DNA of 64,000 bases from Bacteroidota bacterium. Lineage in GTDB: Bacteria > Bacteroidota > Ignavibacteria > OLB7. Below are positions 26,123 to 34,310 of this stretch, piece by piece. The notes beneath the pieces are model-generated. The model made no database searches, was not told where the DNA came from, and saw only the letters and a program-made list of their open reading frames with translations. A program made the position numbers and the translations under genes. The DNA is taken from contig JAFDZV010000036.1 of assembly GCA_018266795.1 (NCBI GenBank), positions 90,971-154,970 on the forward strand. The letters are read 5' to 3'. Position 1 is the stretch's first letter. The number at the start of each line of letters is the position of its first letter.

Positions 26123-27856
26123 CTACTTGCGGATGATCGCGATCTTTCCCATCAGCGGTTCGCCATCGTTGATCGACAACTGATAGATATACACGCCGCT
26201 CGGCACCACATTCCCTCGCGAGTCACGTCCGTCCCAGGCAAGGCCGAGTTGGTTGTTCAGTTCGTCCAGCTCATGGATCTCCATCACACGAACGCTCGCC
26301 ATCGAACTCGAATACAGCCACAGCTTCGCCTTGCGAACCTGATCCTTCGCGAGGTTGACGCCGAAGAGCAACTGTGCACCGCCATCGTTGATGAATGGCT
26401 GCGGTGCAACGTGTGCCGTTGGGAAGAGCGGCTTCTGACCGCCGATGATGATATCGTCGCAGTACTGCGTGCTCGGTGCGAGCAGCTTGAAATACACTTT
26501 CCCGGACGACGTTGAAAGCTCGCGCGAACCGCTGTGCTCGGTGGCGGATATCTCGATCGATGCGTTGTCCTGTGCCAGCGATGGGCCGCCGTGTCCGAAG
26601 TCCGTTCGTGCGTTCGTGACAATGAAGTCGATGGTGTCCCGTTTTCCGGATCCGTCCGGCTGCGTCAGAACACGATAGAGCCCGAACGAGAGCGGCCAGA
26701 GTGTTGTCGGCATGCTGAGATCGTTCGTTCCGTCGAACGGCAGTACGTTGGCCGCTTTCATCGTGGGATAGAACCGTGCTTCCTTGAAGTAGGTGGTATC
26801 GTCCACCGTGCGGCCGCCGGTATGGTAGCACCAGTCTGCGAACTGGCAGAAGCTGTTCTCGAGATTCGTTCCATGGTTGCGCAGCGCCAGGTCGATCGCA
26901 TCGTACGACGTGTTGGCCGTCGTGAACTGCTCCCATATCTGCCGCACGATATCGCGCCCGAGCTGCTTGGAGATCATATCCATGAACAGCACGTGCGCGT
27001 AGCCGTCAACGGTGTTGGCGGTTCTCTGCGTTGCAAAGCTGTAGTTCTGCGGCGCGCCGAGGAACAACCGCACGTATTGCAGATAGTCCGGAATGTCCGG
27101 CTCCACCTGCCGCTCGAACCAGACGGATGTTGCCTCGTAGAGAGTGGCCTGCGAGAAGTCGAATCGATAACGACTGAACTGAATGATGTGGTTGAACTCG
27201 TGTGCAACCGTCACGCGCAGCCCCTCGATGCCGGATGTCGGATAGCCCACGTAGTCGTTGTCCAGCACCAGGAAGCCCGCAACAGTGTTCGCGCCCGTCG
27301 GGTTGTCCTCCTCCGGCTGCGCGAAGCCGTAGATCTTCGCGTCGAGCTGGCAGAAGTAGACATCTACCTCCTGTCCGCCGCCGCGGTTGTTGTCGGGGGC
27401 CGGAGGTAGGAAGCCGTACTGATTGACTTCCACGTCCCAGGTATGCTCCAGATAGAATGCGGCGGAGTCGATGAAATCGGGAATACCGTTGCCGTCCAGA
27501 TCGGCAAGCGGCACATGATCTGTGGAATCCTGAATGTCGTAGTGCAGCCGGAAGTGGCCCCCCGGGCTCAGCAGGGTTGCCTGCTTCGGCGGGCGCGAGT
27601 CGCAGACGAGCTCGATATCGGCAAGGCGGCGCACCTTGTCCGCATCCGGTCCCGCCGAGAAGGCGCTGCTGGAGGGGTGGTGCGCGGCATACCAGAGCAT
27701 GGTTCCGCAGAGCGGGGGAGTGGCGGCGGTGTGCGGCTGCTGCTGGCTGCTCATCGCGCGCTCCTCCTCCTTGCTTGGAGCCTGGGCGCGGATGATGCCG
27801 GGGGCGACCAGCAGGAGAGTAAACAGAAGCTGAAGAAGTAGCGTTCGTACGCGCAT
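26123..27856 (-). CDS. Secreted putative metalloprotease with T9SS-type C-terminal domain (MXAN_6640-like)
   Basis: This 577-residue protein has a Sec signal peptide (LLLQLLFTLLLVAPGIIRAQA). A catalytic-looking region carries HExxH (VAHEFNHIIQF), and an earlier Asp-rich segment (PLADLDGNGIPDFIDS) looks like a Ca-binding or thrombospondin-3-like site. The last about 80 residues form a FlgD/T9SS type A-like sorting domain (LAWDGRDSRGNVVPSGVYIY ... GKIAIIRK). It is probably exported through the outer membrane by T9SS. Start ATG 27856 was chosen because the signal peptide begins there; the frame extends to 28012 without typical sequence. The substrate is unknown. Confidence 0.82.
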   Translation of the reverse strand: MRVRTLLLQLLFTLLLVAPGIIRAQAPSKEEERAMSSQQQPHTAATPPLCGTMLWYAAHHPSSSAFSAGPDADKVRRLADIELVCDSRPPKQATLLSPGGHFRLHYDIQDSTDHVPLADLDGNGIPDFIDSAAFYLEHTWDVEVNQYGFLPPAPDNNRGGGQEVDVYFCQLDAKIYGFAQPEEDNPTGANTVAGFLVLDNDYVGYPTSGIEGLRVTVAHEFNHIIQFSRYRFDFSQATLYEATSVWFERQVEPDIPDYLQYVRLFLGAPQNYSFATQRTANTVDGYAHVLFMDMISKQLGRDIVRQIWEQFTTANTSYDAIDLALRNHGTNLENSFCQFADWCYHTGGRTVDDTTYFKEARFYPTMKAANVLPFDGTNDLSMPTTLWPLSFGLYRVLTQPDGSGKRDTIDFIVTNARTDFGHGGPSLAQDNASIEISATEHSGSRELSTSSGKVYFKLLAPSTQYCDDIIIGGQKPLFPTAHVAPQPFINDGGAQLLFGVNLAKDQVRKAKLWLYSSSMASVRVMEIHELDELNNQLGLAWDGRDSRGNVVPSGVYIYQLSINDGEPLMGKIAIIRK

Positions 27857-27971
27857 TGTCGCTCGATAGCTGATTGCGTTCCGCACACACATGGTGGGCG
27901 TTCGCGGGTGATGCCTGGAAGCGAGTGTACGGGGGCCGAAATACCCGGGCCGATGTCCTGCGCCGGCGAGG

Positions 27972-28475
27972 TTATGCCCTGTCCAGCGCCTCAATCCGTT
28001 TGCGGCTCTCAAGCCGCGCCTGCCTGCGGAGCTCCGCGGCCTCGTAGCGCCGGCGCTCCGCCTCGGACTCAGGTATCACGGGGGTTGCCGGCAGGGGCGT
28101 ACCGTTCTCATCGATGCCAACGAATGTAAGATAGGCCGTATTCGCGTGGATGCAAGTCCCATTAATCGCGTCCTGCAGCTCCACCCGGACACCAACCTCC
28201 ATCGATGTTCTGAACACGCGATTCACCGAGGCCTTCAACACCACGATGTTGCCCAGCTTGATCGGCGCATGAAAGCTCATGCCGTCCACCGATGCAGTAA
28301 CGCAGACGCGCTTGGAGTGGCGCATCGCGGCGAGCGCTGCGGCGATATCGATCCAGTGCATCAGGCGGCCGCCCAGCAGATTGCCGAGCTGATTCGTATC
28401 GTTCGGGAGAACGAGTTCGGTCATCACAACCTGCGAGTCCCGAACCGGGCGTGGTTGATCGTTCATGTGTATCAC
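27972..28475 (-). CDS. Acyl-CoA thioesterase, hotdog fold (YciA/BFIT-like)
   Basis: This 167-residue cytoplasmic thioesterase hydrolyses acyl-CoA to free acid and CoA. The hotdog motif NQLGNLLGGRLMHWIDIAAA holds the catalytic Asp and the Gly-Gly of the central helix. It is followed by VTASVDGMSFHAPIKLGNIV and a strand region with AYLTFVGID. The C-terminal 35 residues are Arg/Glu-rich helix. It overlaps the bamD stop by 4 nt (28472-28475), so translation is coupled to bamD. An alternative start lies three codons in (MNDQ). Confidence 0.9.
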   Translation of the reverse strand: MIHMNDQPRPVRDSQVVMTELVLPNDTNQLGNLLGGRLMHWIDIAAALAAMRHSKRVCVTASVDGMSFHAPIKLGNIVVLKASVNRVFRTSMEVGVRVELQDAINGTCIHANTAYLTFVGIDENGTPLPATPVIPESEAERRRYEAAELRRQARLESRKRIEALDRA

Positions 28476-29176
28476 TTGGGGGTGGATGATGCCTGCAGCA
28501 GCTCCTTCAGCCGCACCTGTGCTGCCTCCTTTCGAGCCGCAGCAAGCCTGGCAAAGCGTGTGTTCGGATAGTCCTCGATCAATCGGTCGAAATACATCAC
28601 GGCGGATTTGTAGTTCTCCATCTTCATGTAGAGATCGGCCGTCATGTACTCCTTCTGCGCAAGCTTCTCCTGCAGCTCGCCGACGCGCGACGCTGCTATC
28701 GCTGAAAGCGAATCGTTGGGGTAGATCGAGATGAACGCCTTGTAGACGTCGATCGCATACGTCGTTTCACGCTGATCGCGATCGTACGTAGGGGAACTGC
28801 GGTAATAACTTTCGCCGGATCGGAAGAACGCCTCGCGCTGGAACGAGCTGTTGGGGAACGAGGTACGAAGCCGGTTGTAGTTGTAGGCTGCCAGCTTGTA
28901 GTCGCCGTTGCGATAGTAGCTCTCCGCAAGGTAGAACTGTGCGTCGTCGGCGTAGTCGCTGGCGGGGTCCTGAAGGATGATAGCGTTGAAGAACTGCTGG
29001 GCTTCCTGATAGTCCTCGTTGTCGAGGGCCTTCATCCCGGCCTTGAACCGCTCCTCCGTTGTGCCGGATTTCAACAGCTGCGCGTTGCCGCTGCCGCAGG
29101 AACTTGCCAGAAGGGCAGAGGCGAGGAGGGGAAGAATCACATTGCGTGAGGAACTGAACATCGAGAAGAATGCCAT
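28472..29176 (-). CDS. bamD: Outer-membrane assembly lipoprotein BamD
   Basis: This 234-residue TPR lipoprotein of the Bam complex, which inserts beta-barrel proteins in the outer membrane, has a lipobox in its signal peptide (LLASALLASSC). Five TPR-like helical repeats follow, beginning AGMKALDNEDYQEAQQFFNA and including DDAQFYLAESYYRNGDYKLA. The size and repeat pattern fit BamD/YfiO. It is the first gene of a minus-strand unit with the thioesterase and possibly the metalloprotease. Leader element copy B lies 50 nt upstream of its start. Confidence 0.9.
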   Translation of the reverse strand: MAFFSMFSSSRNVILPLLASALLASSCGSGNAQLLKSGTTEERFKAGMKALDNEDYQEAQQFFNAIILQDPASDYADDAQFYLAESYYRNGDYKLAAYNYNRLRTSFPNSSFQREAFFRSGESYYRSSPTYDRDQRETTYAIDVYKAFISIYPNDSLSAIAASRVGELQEKLAQKEYMTADLYMKMENYKSAVMYFDRLIEDYPNTRFARLAAARKEAAQVRLKELLQASSTPK

Positions 29177-29483
29177 GCAGAGATCCTGTACTGCGAAGAG
29201 GGGAACACATCCGCCAATCGTTCAGCATTCCTAACGTTCGGCGCTGCACGGCCCGTATGCTCTGACGTGCAATCCGGTTTTGATAGGAACTGTCGCGCGG
29301 AACGATCACGCACGCCGGTTACGTTGTACGCCCTTACAACAACCCCTCGGGAGCCGTTGATAGTGTCCGTGAGTGACGGCCGCCATTGAATGACGCGCAG
29401 ATGAACGTCTGTCACCAGTGCAGGGCACCATGCGCATCGTTGGCGCCTCCCGCCATCGAACGTATGCATCCGGAGTCCGGAGG
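29177..29483 (-). other. 307-nt non-coding gap before bamD
   Basis: The gap holds leader element B. No gene was found, and no clear TTG-N17-TAxxTTTG promoter was seen on the minus strand upstream of the element. Confidence 0.6.
29227..29291 (-). ncRNA. Leader element copy B (65 nt) upstream of bamD
   Basis: Read on the minus strand it starts agttcct atca aaaccgg, has the block ending gggccgtgcagc, and closes with aggaat, which pairs with the start through one G-U. It aligns without gaps to copies A (9316) and C (59399). The 3' end is 50 nt before the bamD ATG, so it would lie in the bamD leader. Confidence 0.65.
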
Positions 29484-30137
29484 TTACTGGCTCCGGACCG
29501 TAAAGAAGAGGATTGTCATCACTACGGAGGCGCCGATAACAACCGCCGGCTCCACGACGCGCGACCAGAATCCGCCGCCCGGCTGCGCAGGCTGGGTTCC
29601 GCGAGTGAAATCATAACCGGAGCCATCGAGGCGCGGGACCTGATCGGCCGCTACCGTATCGCGGCGGACGGAGCGATAGTGCGTCTCGCGGATGGCCCCT
29701 CCGGAAGAGCGGAGGAGAGCGCTTACCTCGATTGAAGCTTCGCGGCTTACATGATCGTCGTCGCCGGCTACAACGTCGTAGGCCACGCCGATGGAGCGGA
29801 GCGCGATCGTTACGGATGCGTCGCTGTCGCACGAACGGACCTGCATGCCGTGGCTCGCGGCAGCCTGTGCCATGTTCTCCTCCACCAGCCACGAAGCCGG
29901 ATGTCTGATCACCACGGCGCAGAATCCCGAAGAGTCCGGCTGCGAGGCAAGTGCGGAATCGCACACCTGGCGGGCACAGAGGCCGAGCACGTCCAGATTC
30001 GTCAGTTGTGCGCTGGCCTGCGGCGTACAACTGACGAGCGAAACAAGCAGTGTCAATACGGCCGCAGCCGGCCTGCTGCGAAACGCTCCACGCCGATTGC
30101 CACCGGTTATCCAGTCTGGTTGCGGGCGAGCGTTCAT
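29484..30137 (-). CDS. Hypothetical lipoprotein-like protein with C-terminal membrane helix
   Basis: This 217-residue protein is of unknown function. It has an N-terminal hydrophobic signal ending in a lipobox-like LVSLVSC (Cys37), a soluble domain with three further Cys and acidic patches, and a C-terminal hydrophobic helix (VVEPAVVIGASVVMTILFF) with a short basic tail. Such double anchoring is unusual for a lipoprotein, so Cys37 may not be lipidated. The frame is open to 30311, but ATG 30137 gives a sensible signal sequence. It is divergent from rpsT, whose promoter lies at 30302-30332. Confidence 0.6.
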   Translation of the reverse strand: MNARPQPDWITGGNRRGAFRSRPAAAVLTLLVSLVSCTPQASAQLTNLDVLGLCARQVCDSALASQPDSSGFCAVVIRHPASWLVEENMAQAAASHGMQVRSCDSDASVTIALRSIGVAYDVVAGDDDHVSREASIEVSALLRSSGGAIRETHYRSVRRDTVAADQVPRLDGSGYDFTRGTQPAQPGGGFWSRVVEPAVVIGASVVMTILFFTVRSQ

Positions 30138-30301
30138 CGCATCGTTTGGGTTGCAGCCGTGCGGTGCCTGCATTTGACGCCCGGCAGAGTGGGGAACCAG
30201 CACGCGCGGTTCCGGGGCGTAGCCGGCAAATCTACAACGCTTTCCGGCTCCGTGAACCGCAAAAGATCCATTGCGACAAAGCGAAACAGCGAAAAAAAGC
30301 T

Positions 30302-30332
30302 TTGACAGCACATTCGCTGAGTTCTATCTTTG
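30302..30332 (+). promoter_or_regulatory. Bacteroidota-type promoter for rpsT
   Basis: TTGACA (30302-30307), a 17-nt spacer and TATCTTTG (30325-30332) match the -33/-7 consensus TTG/TAxxTTTG of the Bacteroidota primary sigma factor. The rpsT ATG is 36 nt downstream. Confidence 0.8.
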
Positions 30333-30367
30333 CAAGCTCTTAACTGAACTACGTATCGATAACAGCT

Positions 30368-30628
30368 ATGCCGCAGCATAAATCAGCCGAGAAGAGGGTT
30401 CGTCAGACTGCACGCCGCCGTGCGCACAATCGCTACTACAAGGTGATGATGCGCAACGCGCTGAAGTCCGTCAAGGCCGCAACGTCCAAGGAGACGCTTG
30501 TGGAGGAAGTTCGCAAGGCAACGAAGATCCTGGATCGCCTTGCCACGAAGGGACTCATCCACAAGAACTTTGCCGCCCATCGCAAGTCGCAGATGGCGCG
30601 CATGGTTGCAGCAATGGACGCGAAGTAG
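30368..30628 (+). CDS. rpsT: 30S ribosomal protein S20
   Basis: This 86-residue, very basic helical protein binds 16S rRNA early in 30S assembly. It shows the S20 pattern: SAEKRVRQTARRRAHNRYYK at the N-terminus, then KSVKAATSKETL and a C-terminal KGLIHKNFAAHRKSQMARMV. The length is typical. It has its own promoter and is followed 69 nt later by a tRNA gene, possibly on the same transcript. Confidence 0.97.
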   Translation: MPQHKSAEKRVRQTARRRAHNRYYKVMMRNALKSVKAATSKETLVEEVRKATKILDRLATKGLIHKNFAAHRKSQMARMVAAMDAK

Positions 30629-30697
30629 CTGCGTCCAGGACTCTTCGCCATTCGTCTCCACCGATGTGACGACCTCCTGGCGAAGTGGAAAAGTTCT

Positions 30698-30771
30698 GCA
30701 CCCGTAGCTCAATTGGATAGAGCATCTGACTACGGATCAGAAGGTTTGGGGTTCGAATCCCTACGGGTGCG
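30698..30771 (+). tRNA. tRNA-Arg (anticodon ACG)
   Basis: This 74-nt cloverleaf has acceptor stem gcacccg/cgggtgc and anticodon stem tctga/tcaga around the loop ctacgga, giving anticodon ACG (position 34 A, normally deaminated to inosine by TadA). The T arm contains ttcgaat. The discriminator base is G. The CCA end is not encoded. Confidence 0.97.
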
Positions 30772-30776
30772 CAAAA

Positions 30777-30803
30777 GCCTGGCAGCGATGCCGGGCTTTT
30801 TTT
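30777..30803 (+). terminator. Rho-independent terminator after tRNA-Arg
   Basis: The stem gcctggca/tgccgggc (one G-T pair) with loop gcga is followed by a run of seven T. It sits 5 nt after the tRNA. Confidence 0.92.
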
Positions 30804-31211
30804 GTTGGGGTGTCAATGTGGGTGTGTATTGTGTGGAAGCTCCGAGCCGGGATGCTGCCCGCCCGTCCAGTGGGTGCTTCGGCGCCGGCAATGCGGGGTT
30901 GTGACCATGTGCGTGGAGCCGGGGGGCGATCGAGGAATCTCCGACAGTGTTGCTTGCCGGTTGACGTTGACGCATGAGGCTGTTTCGCCGTTGCTCGATA
31001 ACAGTTCCTATCAAGATCGAACAGGGGAGTGAAGGTCCTGCGGGAGAGGAACGGACCGGAACGTAACATGTGCGGCGCATGAACATCGCGATCGGCTCCA
31101 ACATCGTTTTGAGGCACGGGGAGAGACGCGAAGCGAGCCCGGTGCCATGCTCGCATATGTGCCATCGGCATGGTGGTGACTAACCGGGAAGCAATGTGAG
31201 CGCATAGTTCC
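30804..31211 (+). other. 408-nt gap with a partial leader-element match
   Basis: No gene is supported. At 31001-31014 the sequence acagttcctatcaa is identical to the 5' end of leader elements B and C, in the same orientation relative to the next gene (31212). The later blocks (aaaccgg, ggccxtgcagc) are not recognisable, so this looks like a decayed or unrelated copy. Confidence 0.5.
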
Positions 31212-31469
31212 ATGACAGAGGAGTTGATGGCAGACACCCTCATGCATCTCTATCTGAGGATCGTGTTCGAACAGGGAGGCGAGACCTTTACCGAGGAGGA
31301 GGGGCAATGGCTTCGTGAGGCTCTCGCGTCCGTTCCCGGAATTGTACGCGTCAAGGAAATCCGTCGTCACCAGAGGGCGGGATACGCCACCACGGTGGAT
31401 GCCGAGCGGGAGAATCTGGAGGAGCTTATCGACGCGATTCATGCACGCGGACTACTTCTGGTGATGTGA
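31212..31469 (+). CDS. Small hypothetical protein (85 aa)
   Basis: This short acidic protein matches no family I recognise. The predicted pattern strand-helix-strand-strand-helix-strand (LYLRIVFEQ; EGQWLREALASVPGIVRVKEI; GYATTVDAE; NLEELIDAIHARGLLLVM) suggests a ferredoxin-like alpha/beta fold, as in HMA or ACT domains, but there is no metal-binding CxxC. An alternative start is ATG 31227. It stands alone between long non-coding stretches. Confidence 0.5.
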   Translation: MTEELMADTLMHLYLRIVFEQGGETFTEEEGQWLREALASVPGIVRVKEIRRHQRAGYATTVDAERENLEELIDAIHARGLLLVM

Positions 31470-32285
31470 TCTGCTGTGTCTCAATCTGCCGCTGTATTGG
31501 GGCTGTACGTGGTCCGATGCCGCTGCGCTTCATTGTCGAAACGAAGAAACGGCATCTGGCCACTCGATGCCCATGTACGAGCACCCACCGGCAGTATATA
31601 AAACCCCGGCTCGTCGACATTAACCGGAGCACCCCCTTCGCCTGTCGCCTTTTTTGATCACATGAAGTTTCTTTTGAATCGTTTCTGTGCAGCCTCTTGT
31701 CATATGCGGCAGTGACGAACGCCTTCGCTGAGCGGGCCACTGCCGACGCGCTTGCGTTTGTGAGCTGGCGGATGGTCAGCAGATCGCAGACGAAGCGTTG
31801 CCATCCCCATCGATGAGGCAGTAGGCACACCACTCTCCGACATGCAACACCTCCTGGCCGGCAACATCATGAATTGCTGTGCGAATTATTCGAATGATGG
31901 GTCGAAATGCTCGAAGATGCTCCTCCGGCAGCAGGCATTGGCAATGTGGAAGAAGTTCCGCAGAACCGGCATCTGTATTATTGAGTGTCGTTTTCCTCTC
32001 TAAATAGTCCGACGGAGTGCGTTCCGTTGAAAAGCGGGAGCGCGTGGGACGGTACAAATCCGAAATGCTCTCACCTTCGGACGGTTGAATGAACATACGT
32101 CGGATCCCGGAACATCGCGCTGCGATTTGCTCCGGAAAGTCGATACTGTTTCCATGCATACGGATGCATGATCGGCGCCCATATGCACGGTGAATGTGGC
32201 AGTTGACAGTCCATTGTCCGTTGCGGATGCAACGGTGAGCGCTGCCGCACGGATTGTATTCGTACATCACAATCGGAGTAGTGTC
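31470..32285. other. 816-nt stretch without a supported gene
   Basis: G+C is visibly lower than in the flanks. Minus-strand 31776-32270 and a 53-codon plus-strand frame at 31842-32003 are open, but neither has family-like sequence, a good ribosome site or the codon bias of neighbours. No repeat, tRNA or terminator is evident. It may be degraded foreign DNA or hold an RNA I cannot recognise. Confidence 0.5.
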
Positions 32286-32927
32286 ATGAAGAAATTTGTC
32301 ATTGCGTCGTTCATCGTCGCCGTTGCTGTGACGGGCACGATTGTTTCAACCAGCGCGCATCAGAGGACGATGCCGCACCATGAGTTTGCTGCCAACGGAT
32401 ACGCCAATGTCGGGACATCAATTACATGTTCGATCTCCGGGAGTGGGATCGCATCGAGCAATAATGCGGACTTCCCGGATGTGAATGTCAACGCTTCCGG
32501 CCAGGCAACTCTTACGACTATCGACAATGATCCGGATGAGCAGGCGCAGGCCGATGCCGCAAATCTTGCACTCAGCACATTCAGCGTGCAGACGATCACA
32601 ATATCGGGCCACGACGATACGTATGGCGATTTCAGCCTTACATTCGATGCCAGCCGCTCGGTGCCGAATTCGAAGATCATCGCAAATAATCCGGGCGAAC
32701 AATTCCCGGCAACCGCAGACATATACGCCAACGTCTCTGGGACGATCAGCTCGCAACCGGGTACATTCACCAACGCCAATACGTGCCACATGAGGAATGG
32801 GAATCTGAACTCGTTCAACCCGCAGCAAAATGAGGCGTACGAATTTGTGGATGATCTTGTGCTTTCCAATGATGATGGGACGAGCACCATTACCATTCAT
32901 AAGGGAGCCCGCGTCACGGTAAACTAA
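32286..32927 (+). CDS. Secreted hypothetical protein
   Basis: This 213-residue protein begins with a signal peptide (KKFVIASFIVAVAVTGTIVS then STSA). The mature part is rich in Asn, Ser, Thr and Asp with alternating hydrophobic residues, suggesting an all-beta exported domain. It has only two Cys (SITCSIS and NTCHMRN). No family is recognised. ATG 32286 is chosen because the signal peptide starts there. A hairpin at 32953-32979 probably ends the transcript. Confidence 0.7.
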   Translation: MKKFVIASFIVAVAVTGTIVSTSAHQRTMPHHEFAANGYANVGTSITCSISGSGIASSNNADFPDVNVNASGQATLTTIDNDPDEQAQADAANLALSTFSVQTITISGHDDTYGDFSLTFDASRSVPNSKIIANNPGEQFPATADIYANVSGTISSQPGTFTNANTCHMRNGNLNSFNPQQNEAYEFVDDLVLSNDDGTSTITIHKGARVTVN

Positions 32928-33517
32928 GCCGCTGGATAGGATGAACATTGCTCCCTCTCACCTATCCATGATGAGAGGGATTCTCTTGTACGCCGGTTTG
33001 TGCCGGCGCATTCTGGTGGTTTGCAGCGTCGTCGAGGATATGCTGTCGTGATATGTGGAATAACATGTTCGGTTCGATTGGGCATGTCGGGAATGGCCGT
33101 GCTTGGAATGGCCCGCTTCATGACCGCCGGTGAGATCGTGAGGATTGATCATGTGAGCCACACATGGCAGCAAGCTGGTGTGGGGCGGCTTCCGATCGGT
33201 TCTCGGTCGTATCGACGACATGTCGGGAGCTGGAGAGATCTGGGGATCACCGCCTGATCCCGAGGAAGTTTGCCTGCATTCGCCGACACCCTCGACGATA
33301 TTCTGAAGCCGCCGAGCCCGGGACTCTCGGCCGGTTCCTCCGGAATGATGCACCGCGTGATGATTCGGGGATGAGTATGCTGCACAAATCTCCATCCATC
33401 ACCTGCCGCCATGTCCACGATCGATCTACTCATTCCTCTTTCTCCTGGTACGACAACTCACCTCAGTTCGGAAATCGTTCGTACCTCACATCAAATTGTT
33501 TGCAGGAGAATATCACC
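32928..33517 (+). other. 590-nt gap without a supported gene
   Basis: Apart from the hairpin at 32953-32979, I see no coding region with family resemblance. The open frames here run into that of the next gene or are short. A good ribosome site (gcaggag) lies at the far end, at 33502-33508. Confidence 0.5.
32953..32979 (+). terminator. Putative terminator hairpin
   Basis: ccctctca (32953-32960) pairs perfectly with tgagaggg (32972-32979) across an 11-nt loop. It is followed by the moderately T-rich attctcttg. It lies 25 nt after the stop of the secreted protein gene. Confidence 0.65.
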
Positions 33518-33988
33518 ATGAGAACACGAGTTCTATCATCCGTTTTCGCACTGATGGCCGTTGCGTTGTTCGCGTTGAACACCTCCGCCTTCGGCGGCAC
33601 GCTCTCGGTGTATCATCCGATGAGCATCACCACGCTCTCCAGTCTGGTGGAGGAGTCTCCCCTTCAGAAGCAATGCACGATCCGCGTCGTCAACAGGACG
33701 AACCACACCATCACGGTATGTGCCACACCGCCGGGCGGCAAGCCGATATGCATCACGCTGGCTCCGGGGCAGTCCGGCAACCTGATTGTGCCGTGCGGCG
33801 TTGTCCTCAAGATTACCGTCACCATCTGCAAGACCGCGCTTGCGCTCGATGCCGGCCAGTGCGCCGAAACCTCGCCTGACGATCCGGCCGGTGATATCAC
33901 CGCCTGCTTCAGTGATGACGGTTCAACTGTCACGCTGGATGGCGGCAACGATGTGCCGACGCCGTGCGACGTCCAGGGTGTGCAGTAA
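33518..33988 (+). CDS. Small secreted Cys-containing protein
   Basis: This 156-residue protein has a signal peptide (LSSVFALMAVALFALNTSAFG). Its mature beta-rich domain has regularly spaced Cys (CTIRVVN, VCATPPG, ICITLAPGQSG, VPCG, TICK, QCAE, ACFS, PCDV). The segment ICITLAPG resembles ECITVEPG in the protein at 50340, suggesting a shared family. The Cys probably form disulfides outside the cytoplasm. The start is supported by aggag 10 nt upstream. Function is unknown. Confidence 0.75.
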   Translation: MRTRVLSSVFALMAVALFALNTSAFGGTLSVYHPMSITTLSSLVEESPLQKQCTIRVVNRTNHTITVCATPPGGKPICITLAPGQSGNLIVPCGVVLKITVTICKTALALDAGQCAETSPDDPAGDITACFSDDGSTVTLDGGNDVPTPCDVQGVQ

Positions 33989-34035
33989 CAGGCTGCATCC
34001 CCAGCGGCATATCATTGTGCTCGCATTGTAATGAA

Positions 34036-34066
34036 CGAGAGAGGGTCGCGCCGCGATCCTCTCTCG
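34036..34066 (+). terminator. Strong terminator-like hairpin
   Basis: cgagagagg-g-tcgc (34036-34049) pairs with gcga-t-cctctctcg (34053-34066) around a 3-nt loop, about 14 bp with one G-T. The tail ccgttt is only weakly T-rich. It ends the unit of the secreted protein gene 47 nt upstream. Confidence 0.7.
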
Positions 34067-34175
34067 CCGTTTACAGGCTGCCGGCGTCCGGTCTGTGAAC
34101 CGGCAGGCCGGCGCGGTTGCGTACATGCTGGGGCTGCGGTGCCTGTGATGCCGGAGCGGGCCGCATGTTCTCCGG

Positions 34176-34206
34176 TTGACAACACGTGCGTCATCGGTTA
34201 CCTTTG
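34176..34206 (+). promoter_or_regulatory. Bacteroidota-type promoter for the DUF4062 gene
   Basis: TTGACA (34176-34181), a 17-nt spacer and TACCTTTG (34199-34206) match the TTGACA-N17-TAxxTTTG form seen before rpsT. The next ATG (34311) is 105 nt downstream. Confidence 0.75.
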
Positions 34207-34310
34207 CATGCCCCAATGGTTGTGGGCCGCCTGCCCGGCAATCCCGCAGGAGACATCCTCGTTCACGGCATCCGCCGCGGCTCACACTCCGACTACCCGG
34301 ACAGGAATTC

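Larger units (their letters stand above)
33989..34310 (+). other. 322-nt gap holding terminator and promoter
   Basis: The gap contains the hairpin 34036-34066, a second GC-rich palindrome around 34080-34112 (gccggc ... gccggc) and the promoter 34176-34206. It has no gene. Confidence 0.7.

Noticed and set aside
31595-31605. tatataaaa, like a eukaryotic TATA box
   Set aside because: Chance A+T run in a low-G+C patch; no -33 element.
31842-32003. 53-codon plus-strand frame with several Cys
   Set aside because: Short, no ribosome site, no similarity; possibly chance.
31776-32270. Minus-strand 164-codon frame in the empty stretch
   Set aside because: No family, no ribosome site, unusual codon use; cannot be supported.
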